A stretch of DNA of 64,000 bases from JAAYYY01 sp964579295 (GTDB lineage: Bacteria > Chloroflexota > Anaerolineae > Promineifilales > Promineifilaceae): NCBI GenBank assembly GCA_964579295.1, contig CAZOGK010000008.1:53293-117292 (forward strand). Reading direction: 5' to 3'. Positions within the stretch are counted from its first letter, which is position 1; every line of letters starts with the position of its first letter. A program made the translations under genes and the position numbers. This document shows, one piece after another, positions 51,958 to 60,385 of the stretch. The notes beneath the pieces were generated by a model. The model saw only the letters and a list, made by a program, of their open reading frames with translations, was not told the origin of the DNA and made no database searches.

Positions 51958-53067
51958 CTACCCTTTTCGCACCTCTATCTGGCTGGGCGCGATGACCTTC
52001 GCGCCCACACGCGCCACCGTCGGCGCGTCGTGCAGCATGTTCGTATAGGAGGCGTTGGCCAGTGGGCAGTAGCACTCCTTGGCCGCAATGCTGCGCCGCA
52101 CCTCCTTGATCCGGTCGCCGAACCATATCTCCTTGAAATCGTAGCCCACATCACGCAGATTACCCAGGTCGTCGGCGCGCACGCAGCAGGGCCAGACCGT
52201 GCCATCCGCATAGATTTGCGTGCTGGCCCAGCCGGCGTAGCAGTCGATAACCTGGTCTTCCTCTTCCAGGATGCGCTTGACGAGCTGATAATATTCGACG
52301 CGGAAGGCTTCGGTAATGCGCGCGATGCCTGTATAGCGCTTCGTGTCCACGTAGGCGATGAGGCGGTCGATGGCGGCGGCGTAGCTCTCCGCATCGGGCG
52401 TAATCGGCAGCCCCACCGTGTCCAGTTCCACCCGCGGCTCGGCAATCTCCGTGATGAACTGGTCCGCGCCCGACTGGTCGGCGTAGGCGATCAGCTCGTC
52501 CAGATGACCCACGCTGAAGACGCTGACGACCGAATGGATGCCCACGGTCAGGTTCGGATACTGGTCGCGCATCTCCAGATACTGCTTCAGACGCTCCTCG
52601 AACTTGACAAAGTTGCCGGGGACGCCCCTGATATAGTCGTGTTTCTCGCCAACGCCGTCGAGCGAAAGGTTGATGATGAGCTGCGACTCCTTCACCGTGT
52701 CCAGAATCTGGCGCACGCGCTCCGGCCCGCTGGGCAGAATGGCGTTGGTCGGGATGTTGATGATGCCGGGGCGGCAGCGCTCGTAGACGAGCTTGGTCAG
52801 CTCCACAATGTGCGGAAACATGAGCGGCTCGCCGCCGCTGATTGTAAACCAGTAAGGCGCCTGCCCGAGCGAGGTCAGGACGCGGTCCCACTCGTCCAGC
52901 GTTAGCTCGTTCTCGCGCTTCATCCAGATATTACAGGTGAGGCAGCGCGAGTTACATTTGGGCGAAGGGGAGAGGGTGATGTTGAGGGGCAGCATCTTCG
53001 GCCAGCCAAAGCGCCGATAGAGCTTGAAAAGAGGCACGCGTGCAAGCACGCCGAGCATAGAGTTCAT
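51958..53067 (-). CDS. Radical SAM protein with SPASM-like C-terminus
   Basis: This is a radical SAM enzyme of about 369 residues. The cluster motif is PKCNSRCLTCNIW (CxxxCxxC), followed by SGGEPLMFP and INLSLDGVGEKHDYIRG. The C-terminal CYAGWASTQIYADGTVWPCC...CYCPLANASYTN holds extra cysteines as in SPASM domains of peptide- or lipid-modifying enzymes. The frame runs back to 53157 inside the glycosyltransferase; ATG 53067 (MNSMLGVLARVPLF) avoids that overlap. Its substrate is unknown; surface-lipid or glycan modification fits the neighbourhood. Confidence 0.88.
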   Translation of the reverse strand: MNSMLGVLARVPLFKLYRRFGWPKMLPLNITLSPSPKCNSRCLTCNIWMKRENELTLDEWDRVLTSLGQAPYWFTISGGEPLMFPHIVELTKLVYERCRPGIINIPTNAILPSGPERVRQILDTVKESQLIINLSLDGVGEKHDYIRGVPGNFVKFEERLKQYLEMRDQYPNLTVGIHSVVSVFSVGHLDELIAYADQSGADQFITEIAEPRVELDTVGLPITPDAESYAAAIDRLIAYVDTKRYTGIARITEAFRVEYYQLVKRILEEEDQVIDCYAGWASTQIYADGTVWPCCVRADDLGNLRDVGYDFKEIWFGDRIKEVRRSIAAKECYCPLANASYTNMLHDAPTVARVGAKVIAPSQIEVRKG

Positions 53068-53078
53068 GATGATGCGAA

Positions 53079-54008
53079 TCAGCCGTCCTGGGCCACGCGG
53101 CGCGGTTCGGACCCTTCGGGTGACGAAAGCGTCTTGGTCGTGGCTGCGATTTCCCACACCGAGTGATCGCGCCGGCTGCGGAAATCTCGCCAGCCCAGGA
53201 AGCGGCCATACACTTCCAGGGCTACCACCAGCCAGGTCCAGACGAACGGCCGCGGCCGCAGTTCCAGCCGTCGCAACAGCAGACGCAGCAGCGTCGCGCC
53301 GCTCATCGTGCTGACGGCATAGCCCAGCAGGCGCCGGATGTCGAGGTGCCCGGCATAGATGCGCCGCCGCTGGCGCAGGAAGTCAGCCACGGTCTCCGGC
53401 CCCTTGTTGTGTACCACGGCCTGTGGCGCATACTGCACGCGGTAACCCTGGCCACGGATGACCGGTTCAATGCTGGCCTCGTCTACCGACGTGCGGTAGG
53501 GGATACGCTCGAAGATCTTGATGAAGGCGACCATCTCGCCGGCTTTGAAGCCCCCGTGGGCGTTCACCTCATGGTGCAAATCCCAGAGCAAGTGGGCGGC
53601 GAAGCCCATAAAGGTGTTGGGATCATTCACCGGGATGGGTCGGCTGCTGGTCATGCCCATTTCCGGATCGGCAAACGGGGCGACCAGATATTCGACCGCA
53701 TCCAGTGACGGCTGAAGGTCCGCGCTGCAAAGCACCAGCACGCGCTCCGTCTGGTGGCGCAGCAGCAGATTAATGGCCGACGCCTTTCCTTCGCGTCGCT
53801 CCTGCGAGAGCAGCTTGATGCGCGGCTCCCGTGCGGCGTAGCGGCGCACAATGTCCTCTGTCCGGTCTGTGCAGCCGCTGGCGACGACGAAGATCTCTGC
53901 AATAGCGACCGTGCGCAGCTCCTGGTTCAGGATGCAATCCAGCAGCTGGCCGATATTGGCTTCTTCGTTGTGGGCCGTAATGCCTACCGTGCAGGCGACT
54001 CGTTCCAT
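53079..54008 (-). CDS. Family 2 glycosyltransferase
   Basis: This GT-A fold protein of about 309 residues opens with CTVGITAHNEEANIGQLLDCI, has the nucleotide-sugar-binding Ser/Ala-Asp region at VLVLCSADLQPSLDAVEYLV, and a later EASIEPVIRGQGYRVQYAP segment with a GPETVADFLRQRRRIYAGH loop equivalent to the QxxRW-type acceptor region. One hydrophobic stretch lies near the C-terminus. The frame extends to a GTG at 54035, but ATG 54008 gives the usual family N-terminus. The 236-base gap upstream contains a lone TATACT on the minus strand and nothing else definite. Confidence 0.85.
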   Translation of the reverse strand: MERVACTVGITAHNEEANIGQLLDCILNQELRTVAIAEIFVVASGCTDRTEDIVRRYAAREPRIKLLSQERREGKASAINLLLRHQTERVLVLCSADLQPSLDAVEYLVAPFADPEMGMTSSRPIPVNDPNTFMGFAAHLLWDLHHEVNAHGGFKAGEMVAFIKIFERIPYRTSVDEASIEPVIRGQGYRVQYAPQAVVHNKGPETVADFLRQRRRIYAGHLDIRRLLGYAVSTMSGATLLRLLLRRLELRPRPFVWTWLVVALEVYGRFLGWRDFRSRRDHSVWEIAATTKTLSSPEGSEPRRVAQDG

Positions 54009-54244
54009 GTGCCCTGACGTGTGACCTTTCGTCACCTAGACAAAGTAAAAAGTAGCCATCATTCCCGCCCGTACGGGGGACGGCTACCGGGGCCCAAGTA
54101 TAGCGCAGCCGCCATAAGGTTGCTACCGCGTCCCACTGGCGGCCGTATATCGCAACGCCGCAAGACAGGTCGTAGGGGTCTGGCAGGCTGGCAGAAGGGC
54201 AGCGCGCTCACCAGCAGCGTCGCTCCCGCCGGCCCGAGGCGCGC

Positions 54245-55927
54245 TTACGAGAGATAACCGAGCCCACGCAGTGTTTCTCGCAGCGCTTCCTCGTCGTCGG
54301 CGCTCAGCTCGCCGCCGGCTGGCGCCGCCAGCGGCTCCATCTCCAAATAGCGTACCGGCCGCTCGTCCGCAAAGCAGTCGCTGAGCACCTGGCCGTCCAT
54401 GTAGCTGGGCACGGCCTGGTCGAGCAGCCATAGAACGGTCGGCGTCAGGTCGAGGAGGTCGGCCGCAAACCGCTTGCCAGGCTGCACGCTGGGACCGTGA
54501 AAGAGAAAGAGCCCATCGCGGCGGTGCCCGGCATAATCATTGGGGACCGGCTTGCTCACCTGGTAGCTGCTGAAGCGCGTCTGGAAATAGCGGGCATCCG
54601 TTGCTGGATCGGCCCACTGAACGACGAGATCTGGCGCGCTGGCCAGGGCATCCCCATGCCACAGCTCGTCGGCGTTGGAGACCGTGCCCACCAGGGGCCA
54701 GCGGCGCAGGGCGGCGGCTATCTCCTCGCGCGTCCGTTCATAGTCGGCGCCCGGCGCTACCATGCCCTGCGGATCGCGCCCGCGCACGTTCAGCCAGACG
54801 TAGCCAACCGACGTCGTGCCCGTAGAAAAAGCTCGCGTTTGCTCCCAGTCCAGGTCGTAGAAGTCGATAGCCAGCCGCTCGGTCAGGCGGTCGAAAAAGC
54901 CTTTGCGGGCCACGCCGGCCGCATCCCGTTCCAGCGTGTCGGCCAGCGCCCGTCCTTTCTGACGTTCGAAGAAGCGCAGAATCGCCAGCTTCAACCGCTC
55001 CGGCGCCGCTTCGCGCAGCGCAGCAGGGGTCAGGCCGGCCTGGTACAGCCGTTGCTTGGCGCGCACGCCGGGCGTCTTCTTTAGCGCCAGGTAACCGTTC
55101 TCGCGGAGCCAGTTGTTGAGCCAGACCTGCCGCCGCGTGGGACCGAAGCCATGGTCGGACATCAGGCAGAGGGTCACCCCGTCACCGGCGGCGGACAGCA
55201 GCTCCGCCAGCCCCTCTTCGACAGCCTGGTACAGCTTGAGAATAGCGGAGCTGAGGGGATGGCCCGGCCGGTAGCGCGGCTCGCCGGGCAGAAACTGCCA
55301 GTAGCGGTGCTGCACCTGGTCGGTTTCGAGGTAGTGAACGGCGGCGAAGTCAGGGGATTTTGCGTGTAGTAGGTAAGCAGCCGCCGCCGAGCGCGCGTGC
55401 ACAAGCTCGACGAGGCCCTCGAAGTACGCCTGGTAATTGCCGCCAAGGTCATCCGACGCATTTCGCGCCAGATCCCAACCGCGTTGGCGCAGCTCGCCAA
55501 TAAGCTCAGGTGGATGGCTCAGCCGCTTGCTTGCGCCCGGGTAGGGAATGCCGGCCACCAGCCAGCCGTTCACCGGCTCCGCCGGATAGGTCATCGGCAC
55601 GTTGATAATAGCGTTGCTCAGGCCGGCCGCCGACAGCAGCTGCCACAGGCTGCGCCCGCGGATGTGGCTGCGGTTGGTGGGCACGAAGCTGGCGTAATCC
55701 TCGCCCAGCAGCGTGCCAAAGTCGTAGACGCCATGCTGGCCCGGGTTGACGCCGGTGGCCAGCGACGCGAACGCCGTCGGCGTGGCCCAGGGAACGGTGC
55801 TATTGAGGACGCCGCCACTGCCCTCGCGGAAGAGCCGGGCCAGGAGCGGCAGCTCGCCTGCCTCCATCCACGGCTGCAGCAGGTCCAGCGTCGCGCCGTC
55901 AAGGGCCACCATCAGGAGCCGGGTCAC
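54245..55927 (-). CDS. Type I phosphodiesterase/nucleotide pyrophosphatase (alkaline phosphatase superfamily)
   Basis: This 560-residue metal-dependent hydrolase starts MVALDGATLDLL, with the first metal Asp. It carries the nucleophile Thr region STVPWATPTAFASLATGVNPGQHGVYDF, the second metal cluster in YLETDQVQHRYW and LMSDHGFGPTRR, and a late GHRRDGLFLFHGP histidine. Relatives cleave phosphodiesters or transfer phospho-groups in lipid and glycan pathways. No signal peptide is seen. It overlaps the methyltransferase upstream by ATGA. Confidence 0.85.
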   Translation of the reverse strand: MTRLLMVALDGATLDLLQPWMEAGELPLLARLFREGSGGVLNSTVPWATPTAFASLATGVNPGQHGVYDFGTLLGEDYASFVPTNRSHIRGRSLWQLLSAAGLSNAIINVPMTYPAEPVNGWLVAGIPYPGASKRLSHPPELIGELRQRGWDLARNASDDLGGNYQAYFEGLVELVHARSAAAAYLLHAKSPDFAAVHYLETDQVQHRYWQFLPGEPRYRPGHPLSSAILKLYQAVEEGLAELLSAAGDGVTLCLMSDHGFGPTRRQVWLNNWLRENGYLALKKTPGVRAKQRLYQAGLTPAALREAAPERLKLAILRFFERQKGRALADTLERDAAGVARKGFFDRLTERLAIDFYDLDWEQTRAFSTGTTSVGYVWLNVRGRDPQGMVAPGADYERTREEIAAALRRWPLVGTVSNADELWHGDALASAPDLVVQWADPATDARYFQTRFSSYQVSKPVPNDYAGHRRDGLFLFHGPSVQPGKRFAADLLDLTPTVLWLLDQAVPSYMDGQVLSDCFADERPVRYLEMEPLAAPAGGELSADDEEALRETLRGLGYLS

Positions 55928-56601
55928 GCTGCCTCTCCCTGGTGGCGCAGCACAAAGTAGCAGTGGGCCGAATAGCGCCTGAAGAATGGCGCCAGGGCCA
56001 GGTCGAGGTAGACGAAGAGGGGCGTGAACAGCTCAAACGGCCAGAAGGCCAGCGGCAGCATCTCCCAGAGGAAGAAGATCAGATTATAGCGACCGCTTTG
56101 CTCTATCTCGAACCCGGCAGCGCGCAGCAGGCCGGCCAGCTCGGCGTAGCGCCAGCCTGCGGCGACGGCGTCGCCCTGCCAGACAGGATGGATAGCGCGG
56201 GCCAGGCGCAGCAGAGGGTGATCGGTCACCGTTTCCACCACAAAGACGCGGCCAGCCGGGGCCAGCACGCGGCGCAGCTCATGGAGCGCCTTCTCGTAGC
56301 CATCTACATGGTGCAAAACGTGGGCGATATAGAGCAGATCGAAACTGCTATCGGGAAAAGGCAGCCGCGTCGCCGTGCCCTGCATTACGTCCAGCCCGTG
56401 ACGCCGCGCCGCTCGCAGTCGCGACCACGAGACCTCGAGGCCCACCCGCTGCACGGGCAGCGCCGCGAAACGCAGCAGATTCTCGCCATCGCCGCAGCCG
56501 ACGTCGAGCATCCGCTTCACGCCCGGCTGCCGGGCCATCTCCTGCTCCAGCAGCCGGTAACGAAACAGCCTGTGCCGGAAGAAGAGGAGCTTGGGGTGCA
56601 T
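55924..56601 (-). CDS. Class I SAM-dependent methyltransferase
   Basis: This 225-residue protein has motif I at MLDVGCGDGENLLRF (about 30-45), the acidic end of strand 2 near LEVSWSRL, and motif IV FDLLYIAHVLHHVDGYEKAL. The C-terminal third is hydrophobic (YNLIFFLWEMLPLAFWPFELFTPLFVYLDLALAPFF), suggesting membrane association and a lipid-linked substrate. Its start directly follows the flippase stop (TAGATG). Confidence 0.85.
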   Translation of the reverse strand: MHPKLLFFRHRLFRYRLLEQEMARQPGVKRMLDVGCGDGENLLRFAALPVQRVGLEVSWSRLRAARRHGLDVMQGTATRLPFPDSSFDLLYIAHVLHHVDGYEKALHELRRVLAPAGRVFVVETVTDHPLLRLARAIHPVWQGDAVAAGWRYAELAGLLRAAGFEIEQSGRYNLIFFLWEMLPLAFWPFELFTPLFVYLDLALAPFFRRYSAHCYFVLRHQGEAA

Positions 56602-57870
56602 CTATGCCTGCCGGTCCCGGCGCCAGTAGGCGACGGCGCCGGCTGCGTTCAGCCACAACCCGCTCACGGCCATGGCGGCCGGCAGCTGCCACAGCTCATC
56701 GTGGTAGAGCCACATGAACAGCGCCTGCAGGACAACGGCGACGGCGATCAGATAGACAAACGACGTCCACTCGGTGGAGAGATAGTAATTCAGCCAGACA
56801 TTGGCCAGCGACAGGAGGAGCATGGCGCCACCGAGAAGGCCAAGCAGCAGATTGCTGACATCATAGCCACTGCCCAGGGTGAAGCGCACGATCGGCCCCG
56901 CGTAGAGAGCGTAGGCGACCGTAATCAGACCGCAGGTAAAGGCGACGACGAGCATGGCCATGGCCAGGACATCGCCCGGGTCGCGGCGGCTGGCCCGGCG
57001 CTGCGCTGCTTTGGGGAAGAGAACCATTATGACCGCTACCGGAAAGAACTGGATCACTTTACCCAGCGTGACGGCCGCGCTGTAATTGCCGGCAGCCTCG
57101 GCATCAAAGAAGCGCCTGACCAGGATGGCGTCCATATTCATGAGAACGGCATAGCCGATGAGCCCGGCCGCCGTGTAGCCAGCGTAGCGGAATAGCTCCG
57201 GCGCAGCCACCTCGTGGCGCGTCCCGGCCGGCGCAGGCGCCAGCACGCGCTTGACAAGCCAGAGGCTGAGAAGCAAGGCCAGGGCGCTAGCCAGGGGAAG
57301 CGAGCCCACGGCGCCAAGGGCGCCCCAGCCGGCCAACATTAGGATTATCCCAAACAAGAGGCGGAGGCCGGCCTGAGCTATCTGCACCAGACCGAGTGAG
57401 ACAAATTGCTGCACCCCTTGCAGCGTCCCGCCGACCACCGGCCGGAGGACCATTAAGAAGATGGCAGCCGCCAGGGCGATGACCGGACCGATCTGCTCGA
57501 TGGCGAGGAAGCGAGCGACTGGATAGGAGAGTAAAAGCCCGCCGCCCAGCGCAATCAGCCCCCAGCGCCACGAGGCGCGCCACATGGAGCGGAAGAAGGC
57601 AGACGTGCGGGCGCCGCCGGTAACTTCGGCCTGGAATCGGGCGACGTAACGCGTTGTCACGGTCTGTATCACACGTGAGGCGACGACCAGCACCTGACCG
57701 ATGCCGGCGAGGGCCACGACGATGCTGAACTCGGCCGGCGTGAGAATGCGTCCCGCTGCCAGGTTAAACAGGTAGTCGAGCCCGTACGCAAAGGTTACGG
57801 CGCCGACGAGGATAGCCCCCTGCCACATGCTGGCAGTCGGGCGACGAAGGAGGGTCATCTTACTGGCCAA
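56602..57870 (-). CDS. Polysaccharide biosynthesis flippase (MATE/Wzx-like)
   Basis: This 422-residue membrane protein has about 12 segments. The N-terminal half reads ILVGAVTFAYGLDYLFNLAAGRILTPAEFSIVVALAG and continues to GGTLQGVQQFVSLGLVQIAQAGLRLLFG, as in oligosaccharide flippases of the MOP superfamily. It would export lipid-linked glycan units across the membrane. It lies 21 bases after the dolichyl-phosphate mannosyltransferase-like gene, which fits export of polyprenyl-linked sugars. Confidence 0.88.
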   Translation of the reverse strand: MASKMTLLRRPTASMWQGAILVGAVTFAYGLDYLFNLAAGRILTPAEFSIVVALAGIGQVLVVASRVIQTVTTRYVARFQAEVTGGARTSAFFRSMWRASWRWGLIALGGGLLLSYPVARFLAIEQIGPVIALAAAIFLMVLRPVVGGTLQGVQQFVSLGLVQIAQAGLRLLFGIILMLAGWGALGAVGSLPLASALALLLSLWLVKRVLAPAPAGTRHEVAAPELFRYAGYTAAGLIGYAVLMNMDAILVRRFFDAEAAGNYSAAVTLGKVIQFFPVAVIMVLFPKAAQRRASRRDPGDVLAMAMLVVAFTCGLITVAYALYAGPIVRFTLGSGYDVSNLLLGLLGGAMLLLSLANVWLNYYLSTEWTSFVYLIAVAVVLQALFMWLYHDELWQLPAAMAVSGLWLNAAGAVAYWRRDRQA

Positions 57871-57891
57871 TTTGCCGGCCCTATTACGGGA

Positions 57892-58641
57892 TCAGGTAAG
57901 CCGCTCGCTGGCGGTGACTGGATGAACGTTATGGTAGCGCCAGCGTATCTGCCACACGCGCCACACGGCTTCTACTTTTACGGGAACGTCCATTTTGCTC
58001 TGGCCAATGCGCCGGTCTTCAAAGTATATCGGCAGCTCCAGGACGCGGTAACCCAGCTTCTGGCAGATGTAGGCCACCTCCACCTGGAAGACGTAGCCGT
58101 TGCTGATGACGTGGCTCAGGTCAATTTGCTCGAGCACCTCGCGCCGGAATGCTTTGAAACCAGCAGTAGCATCCTGGGTATGGATGCCGAGGATGGCGCG
58201 CGTATAAACCTGGTTGGCCCACCACGACAGCATATAGCGCCACCAGGACCAGCGCGTATCGGTGCTGCCGCCCTGCACATAGCGCGAGCCAACCACCACG
58301 TCATAGTCGCGGAGGCCGGCGACCATTGTGGGTATGTACTCCGGCGAATGAGAGAAGTCGGCGTCCATCTGCACGATCACGTCGGCTTCCAGGTCCAACG
58401 CCTTCTGGAAGCCCTGCGCATAGGCTGAGCCAAGTCCCATTTTGCCCGGCCGGTGCAGCACCGTCATGCAATCCGGGTGACTCGCGGCAATGGTGTCGGC
58501 AGTGGCGCCCGTCCCATCAGGCGAGTTGTCGTCGACGATCACCAGATGGAAATCGTCGAACGGCAGCGCGAAGAGAGCAGCGGCCATCTGCGCGATGTTG
58601 TCCGCTTCGTTATAGGTAGGGACGACCGCTACAACCTTCAA
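57892..58641 (-). CDS. Polyprenol monophosphomannose synthase-like glycosyltransferase (GT2)
   Basis: This 249-residue soluble GT-A protein has VVAVVPTYNEADNI, then VDDNSPDGTGATAD, then the Asp-x-Asp metal motif in VIVQMDADFSHSPEYIP, and GSRYVQGGSTDTRWSWWRYMLSWWANQVYTR. This set is specific to DPM1-type enzymes that charge polyprenyl phosphate with mannose or glucose. The GT-C transferase at 60386-62641 would be a natural user of the product. Confidence 0.92.
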   Translation of the reverse strand: MKVVAVVPTYNEADNIAQMAAALFALPFDDFHLVIVDDNSPDGTGATADTIAASHPDCMTVLHRPGKMGLGSAYAQGFQKALDLEADVIVQMDADFSHSPEYIPTMVAGLRDYDVVVGSRYVQGGSTDTRWSWWRYMLSWWANQVYTRAILGIHTQDATAGFKAFRREVLEQIDLSHVISNGYVFQVEVAYICQKLGYRVLELPIYFEDRRIGQSKMDVPVKVEAVWRVWQIRWRYHNVHPVTASERLT

Positions 58642-58644
58642 GGG

Positions 58645-60360
58645 TTAATCCTGCGACGCGATGAGCGGTAAGAATTGGGCCAGGCCATTGACGATGGTCA
58701 GCGCTTCCAGGCTGGTTTCGACGTCACCAGAGAGGGTGACCTGATGGTTCACCGCATAGGCGGTCGGCGGGTCATCCGGGACAGCCAGCGAGAAGGAGAA
58801 CGGCTGGCTAGAGCCGGCCGCTATCTCCCCGTGCCACGTCACCATGCCAGCGGCAAACGTGGCGCCGCCGGTTGCGCTCCCCGGCACGTAGCTGACGCCA
58901 GCCGGCACACTGTACCGTGCCGTCACCTGCAGCGGAATGAGGTCGTCGTTCCTCAGCGTGACCGTAACCGGCAGCTCGGATCCGCTGGGGATGGTCGGTG
59001 GCGCGGCCAGCCAGCCGCTGAGCAGGGCCGGTAGCTCGATAGACGCCGCAAAGATGTCGCGCCATCCGCCGTCGTCGCCGGGGACAAGATTGGTGGCGTC
59101 CGAAGCGAAGGCGATCGTGCGGCAATCGGGGGCGATGTAGGAACGGTGAGCGCGCCCGTTGGACAAAGCGCCGTCAAACCCGCGCGAGATGAGCTGGATC
59201 TCGCCAGTGGCCGGCTCAAGCAGAAAGACGTCACGCTCGTTGTTGTGGTCACCCTCGATCAGGTTGGTGGCGTCCGAGCTGAAGGCGATAAGCCGTCCAT
59301 CGCCACAAATGGCTCCGTCCGTGCTCTGGCCGTTCGCCTCGGCGCCCGCCGCACTGACGCTAACGCGCCGCAGCTCTCCACTTTCGACATCGTAGAGGAA
59401 GATGTCGGAGGCGTCATTATGATCGTCGGGAACGAGGTTGGTAGCGTGGCTGCGGAAGACGACGTAGCGTCCGTCAGGGGTGATTTGAGGCTGCCCGCTG
59501 CGGCCATTGCCCTCGGTCCCGTCGGCGGCGACGCTGATCCGGCGCGTCTCCCCGTTGCTGCGCTCGTAGAGGAAGATGTCCAGCTCGCCGTTGTTGTCGT
59601 TGGGCACGAGATTGCTGGCATCACTGCTGAAGACTATGCGGCTGCCGTCGTAGCTGCCCCATACATGGACAAAGGGGCCATTGGGGTACTCGCCGTCCAG
59701 CCCAAACGTAATTCGTTCCATGTGGCCGGTCTGCCATTCGCGCCAGTAGATGGCGGGCCAGCCATCCGGGTTGGGATCGTCTGGAAGGATTGCTGTGCCG
59801 GAAGAGATAATCAGGGCGATCTGGCCGTCCGGCGTCATGGCGCCGACGCTATTGTTATCAATCTGCTCACCATCTGCCGTCACGCTGACCCGTTCCAGAC
59901 GATCAAGGAGGGCGTCATAGATGAACAGATCCAGACCATTGCGCGACCAGTCATCCCGGTTGGTATCGTCGGGTACGAGATTGGTCGCATACGAGAAGAA
60001 GGCGACGTAGCGCCCGTCGGCGCTGAGAACGGGATCAAAACTGTCCTCGTCAGTGGGGCCGCCGGTATAACTCTTGGTAATCTGGCGCGTCTCGCCAGTT
60101 ACCCGGTCGCGCAGGAAGATATCCGTCCAGCTATTGGCATAGCCAGGGTCGGACCAGTTCGTGGCCCAGCTCTCGAAAGCGGCGTAGCGGCCATCTTCAG
60201 ACAGGTAGACGAAGAAGGATGAGCCATTACCTGGCTCACCATTCGTGCCAACGGTAACCTGCTCCCACGGGCCCACCGATAGAGCTTGGACCGCGCCGGG
60301 GAGCAGTAAGGTAAAAGCCGCCAGGAAACCAGTCATGATGAGTAGAGACCGCTGTCGCAA
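58645..60360 (-). CDS. Secreted WD40-like (TolB-type) beta-propeller protein with C-terminal adhesion-like domain
   Basis: This 571-residue protein has a signal peptide (about 1-26). Six to seven PD40-like blades (about 35-435) carry repeated cores such as DPVLSADGRYVAFFSYATNLVP and QPQITPDGRYVVFRSHATNLVP, each preceded by (D/E)IFL(Y/L)(D/E). A DUF11-like beta domain (about 445-550) follows, and the chain ends GLAQFLPLIASQD, similar to the end of the S8 protease. It is probably displayed on the cell surface. Its function is unknown. Confidence 0.85.
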   Translation of the reverse strand: MRQRSLLIMTGFLAAFTLLLPGAVQALSVGPWEQVTVGTNGEPGNGSSFFVYLSEDGRYAAFESWATNWSDPGYANSWTDIFLRDRVTGETRQITKSYTGGPTDEDSFDPVLSADGRYVAFFSYATNLVPDDTNRDDWSRNGLDLFIYDALLDRLERVSVTADGEQIDNNSVGAMTPDGQIALIISSGTAILPDDPNPDGWPAIYWREWQTGHMERITFGLDGEYPNGPFVHVWGSYDGSRIVFSSDASNLVPNDNNGELDIFLYERSNGETRRISVAADGTEGNGRSGQPQITPDGRYVVFRSHATNLVPDDHNDASDIFLYDVESGELRRVSVSAAGAEANGQSTDGAICGDGRLIAFSSDATNLIEGDHNNERDVFLLEPATGEIQLISRGFDGALSNGRAHRSYIAPDCRTIAFASDATNLVPGDDGGWRDIFAASIELPALLSGWLAAPPTIPSGSELPVTVTLRNDDLIPLQVTARYSVPAGVSYVPGSATGGATFAAGMVTWHGEIAAGSSQPFSFSLAVPDDPPTAYAVNHQVTLSGDVETSLEALTIVNGLAQFLPLIASQD

Positions 60361-60385
60361 TTTCGTCGCTCCGTTTCGGTGTGTG

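Noticed and set aside
51958..53157. Radical SAM start at 53157 inside the glycosyltransferase gene
   Set aside because: It would overlap the upstream gene by 79 bases with a basic, unconserved extension.
55942..57195. 417-codon plus-strand frame across the methyltransferase and flippase genes
   Set aside because: Gln/Arg/His-rich antisense translation over two well-supported genes.
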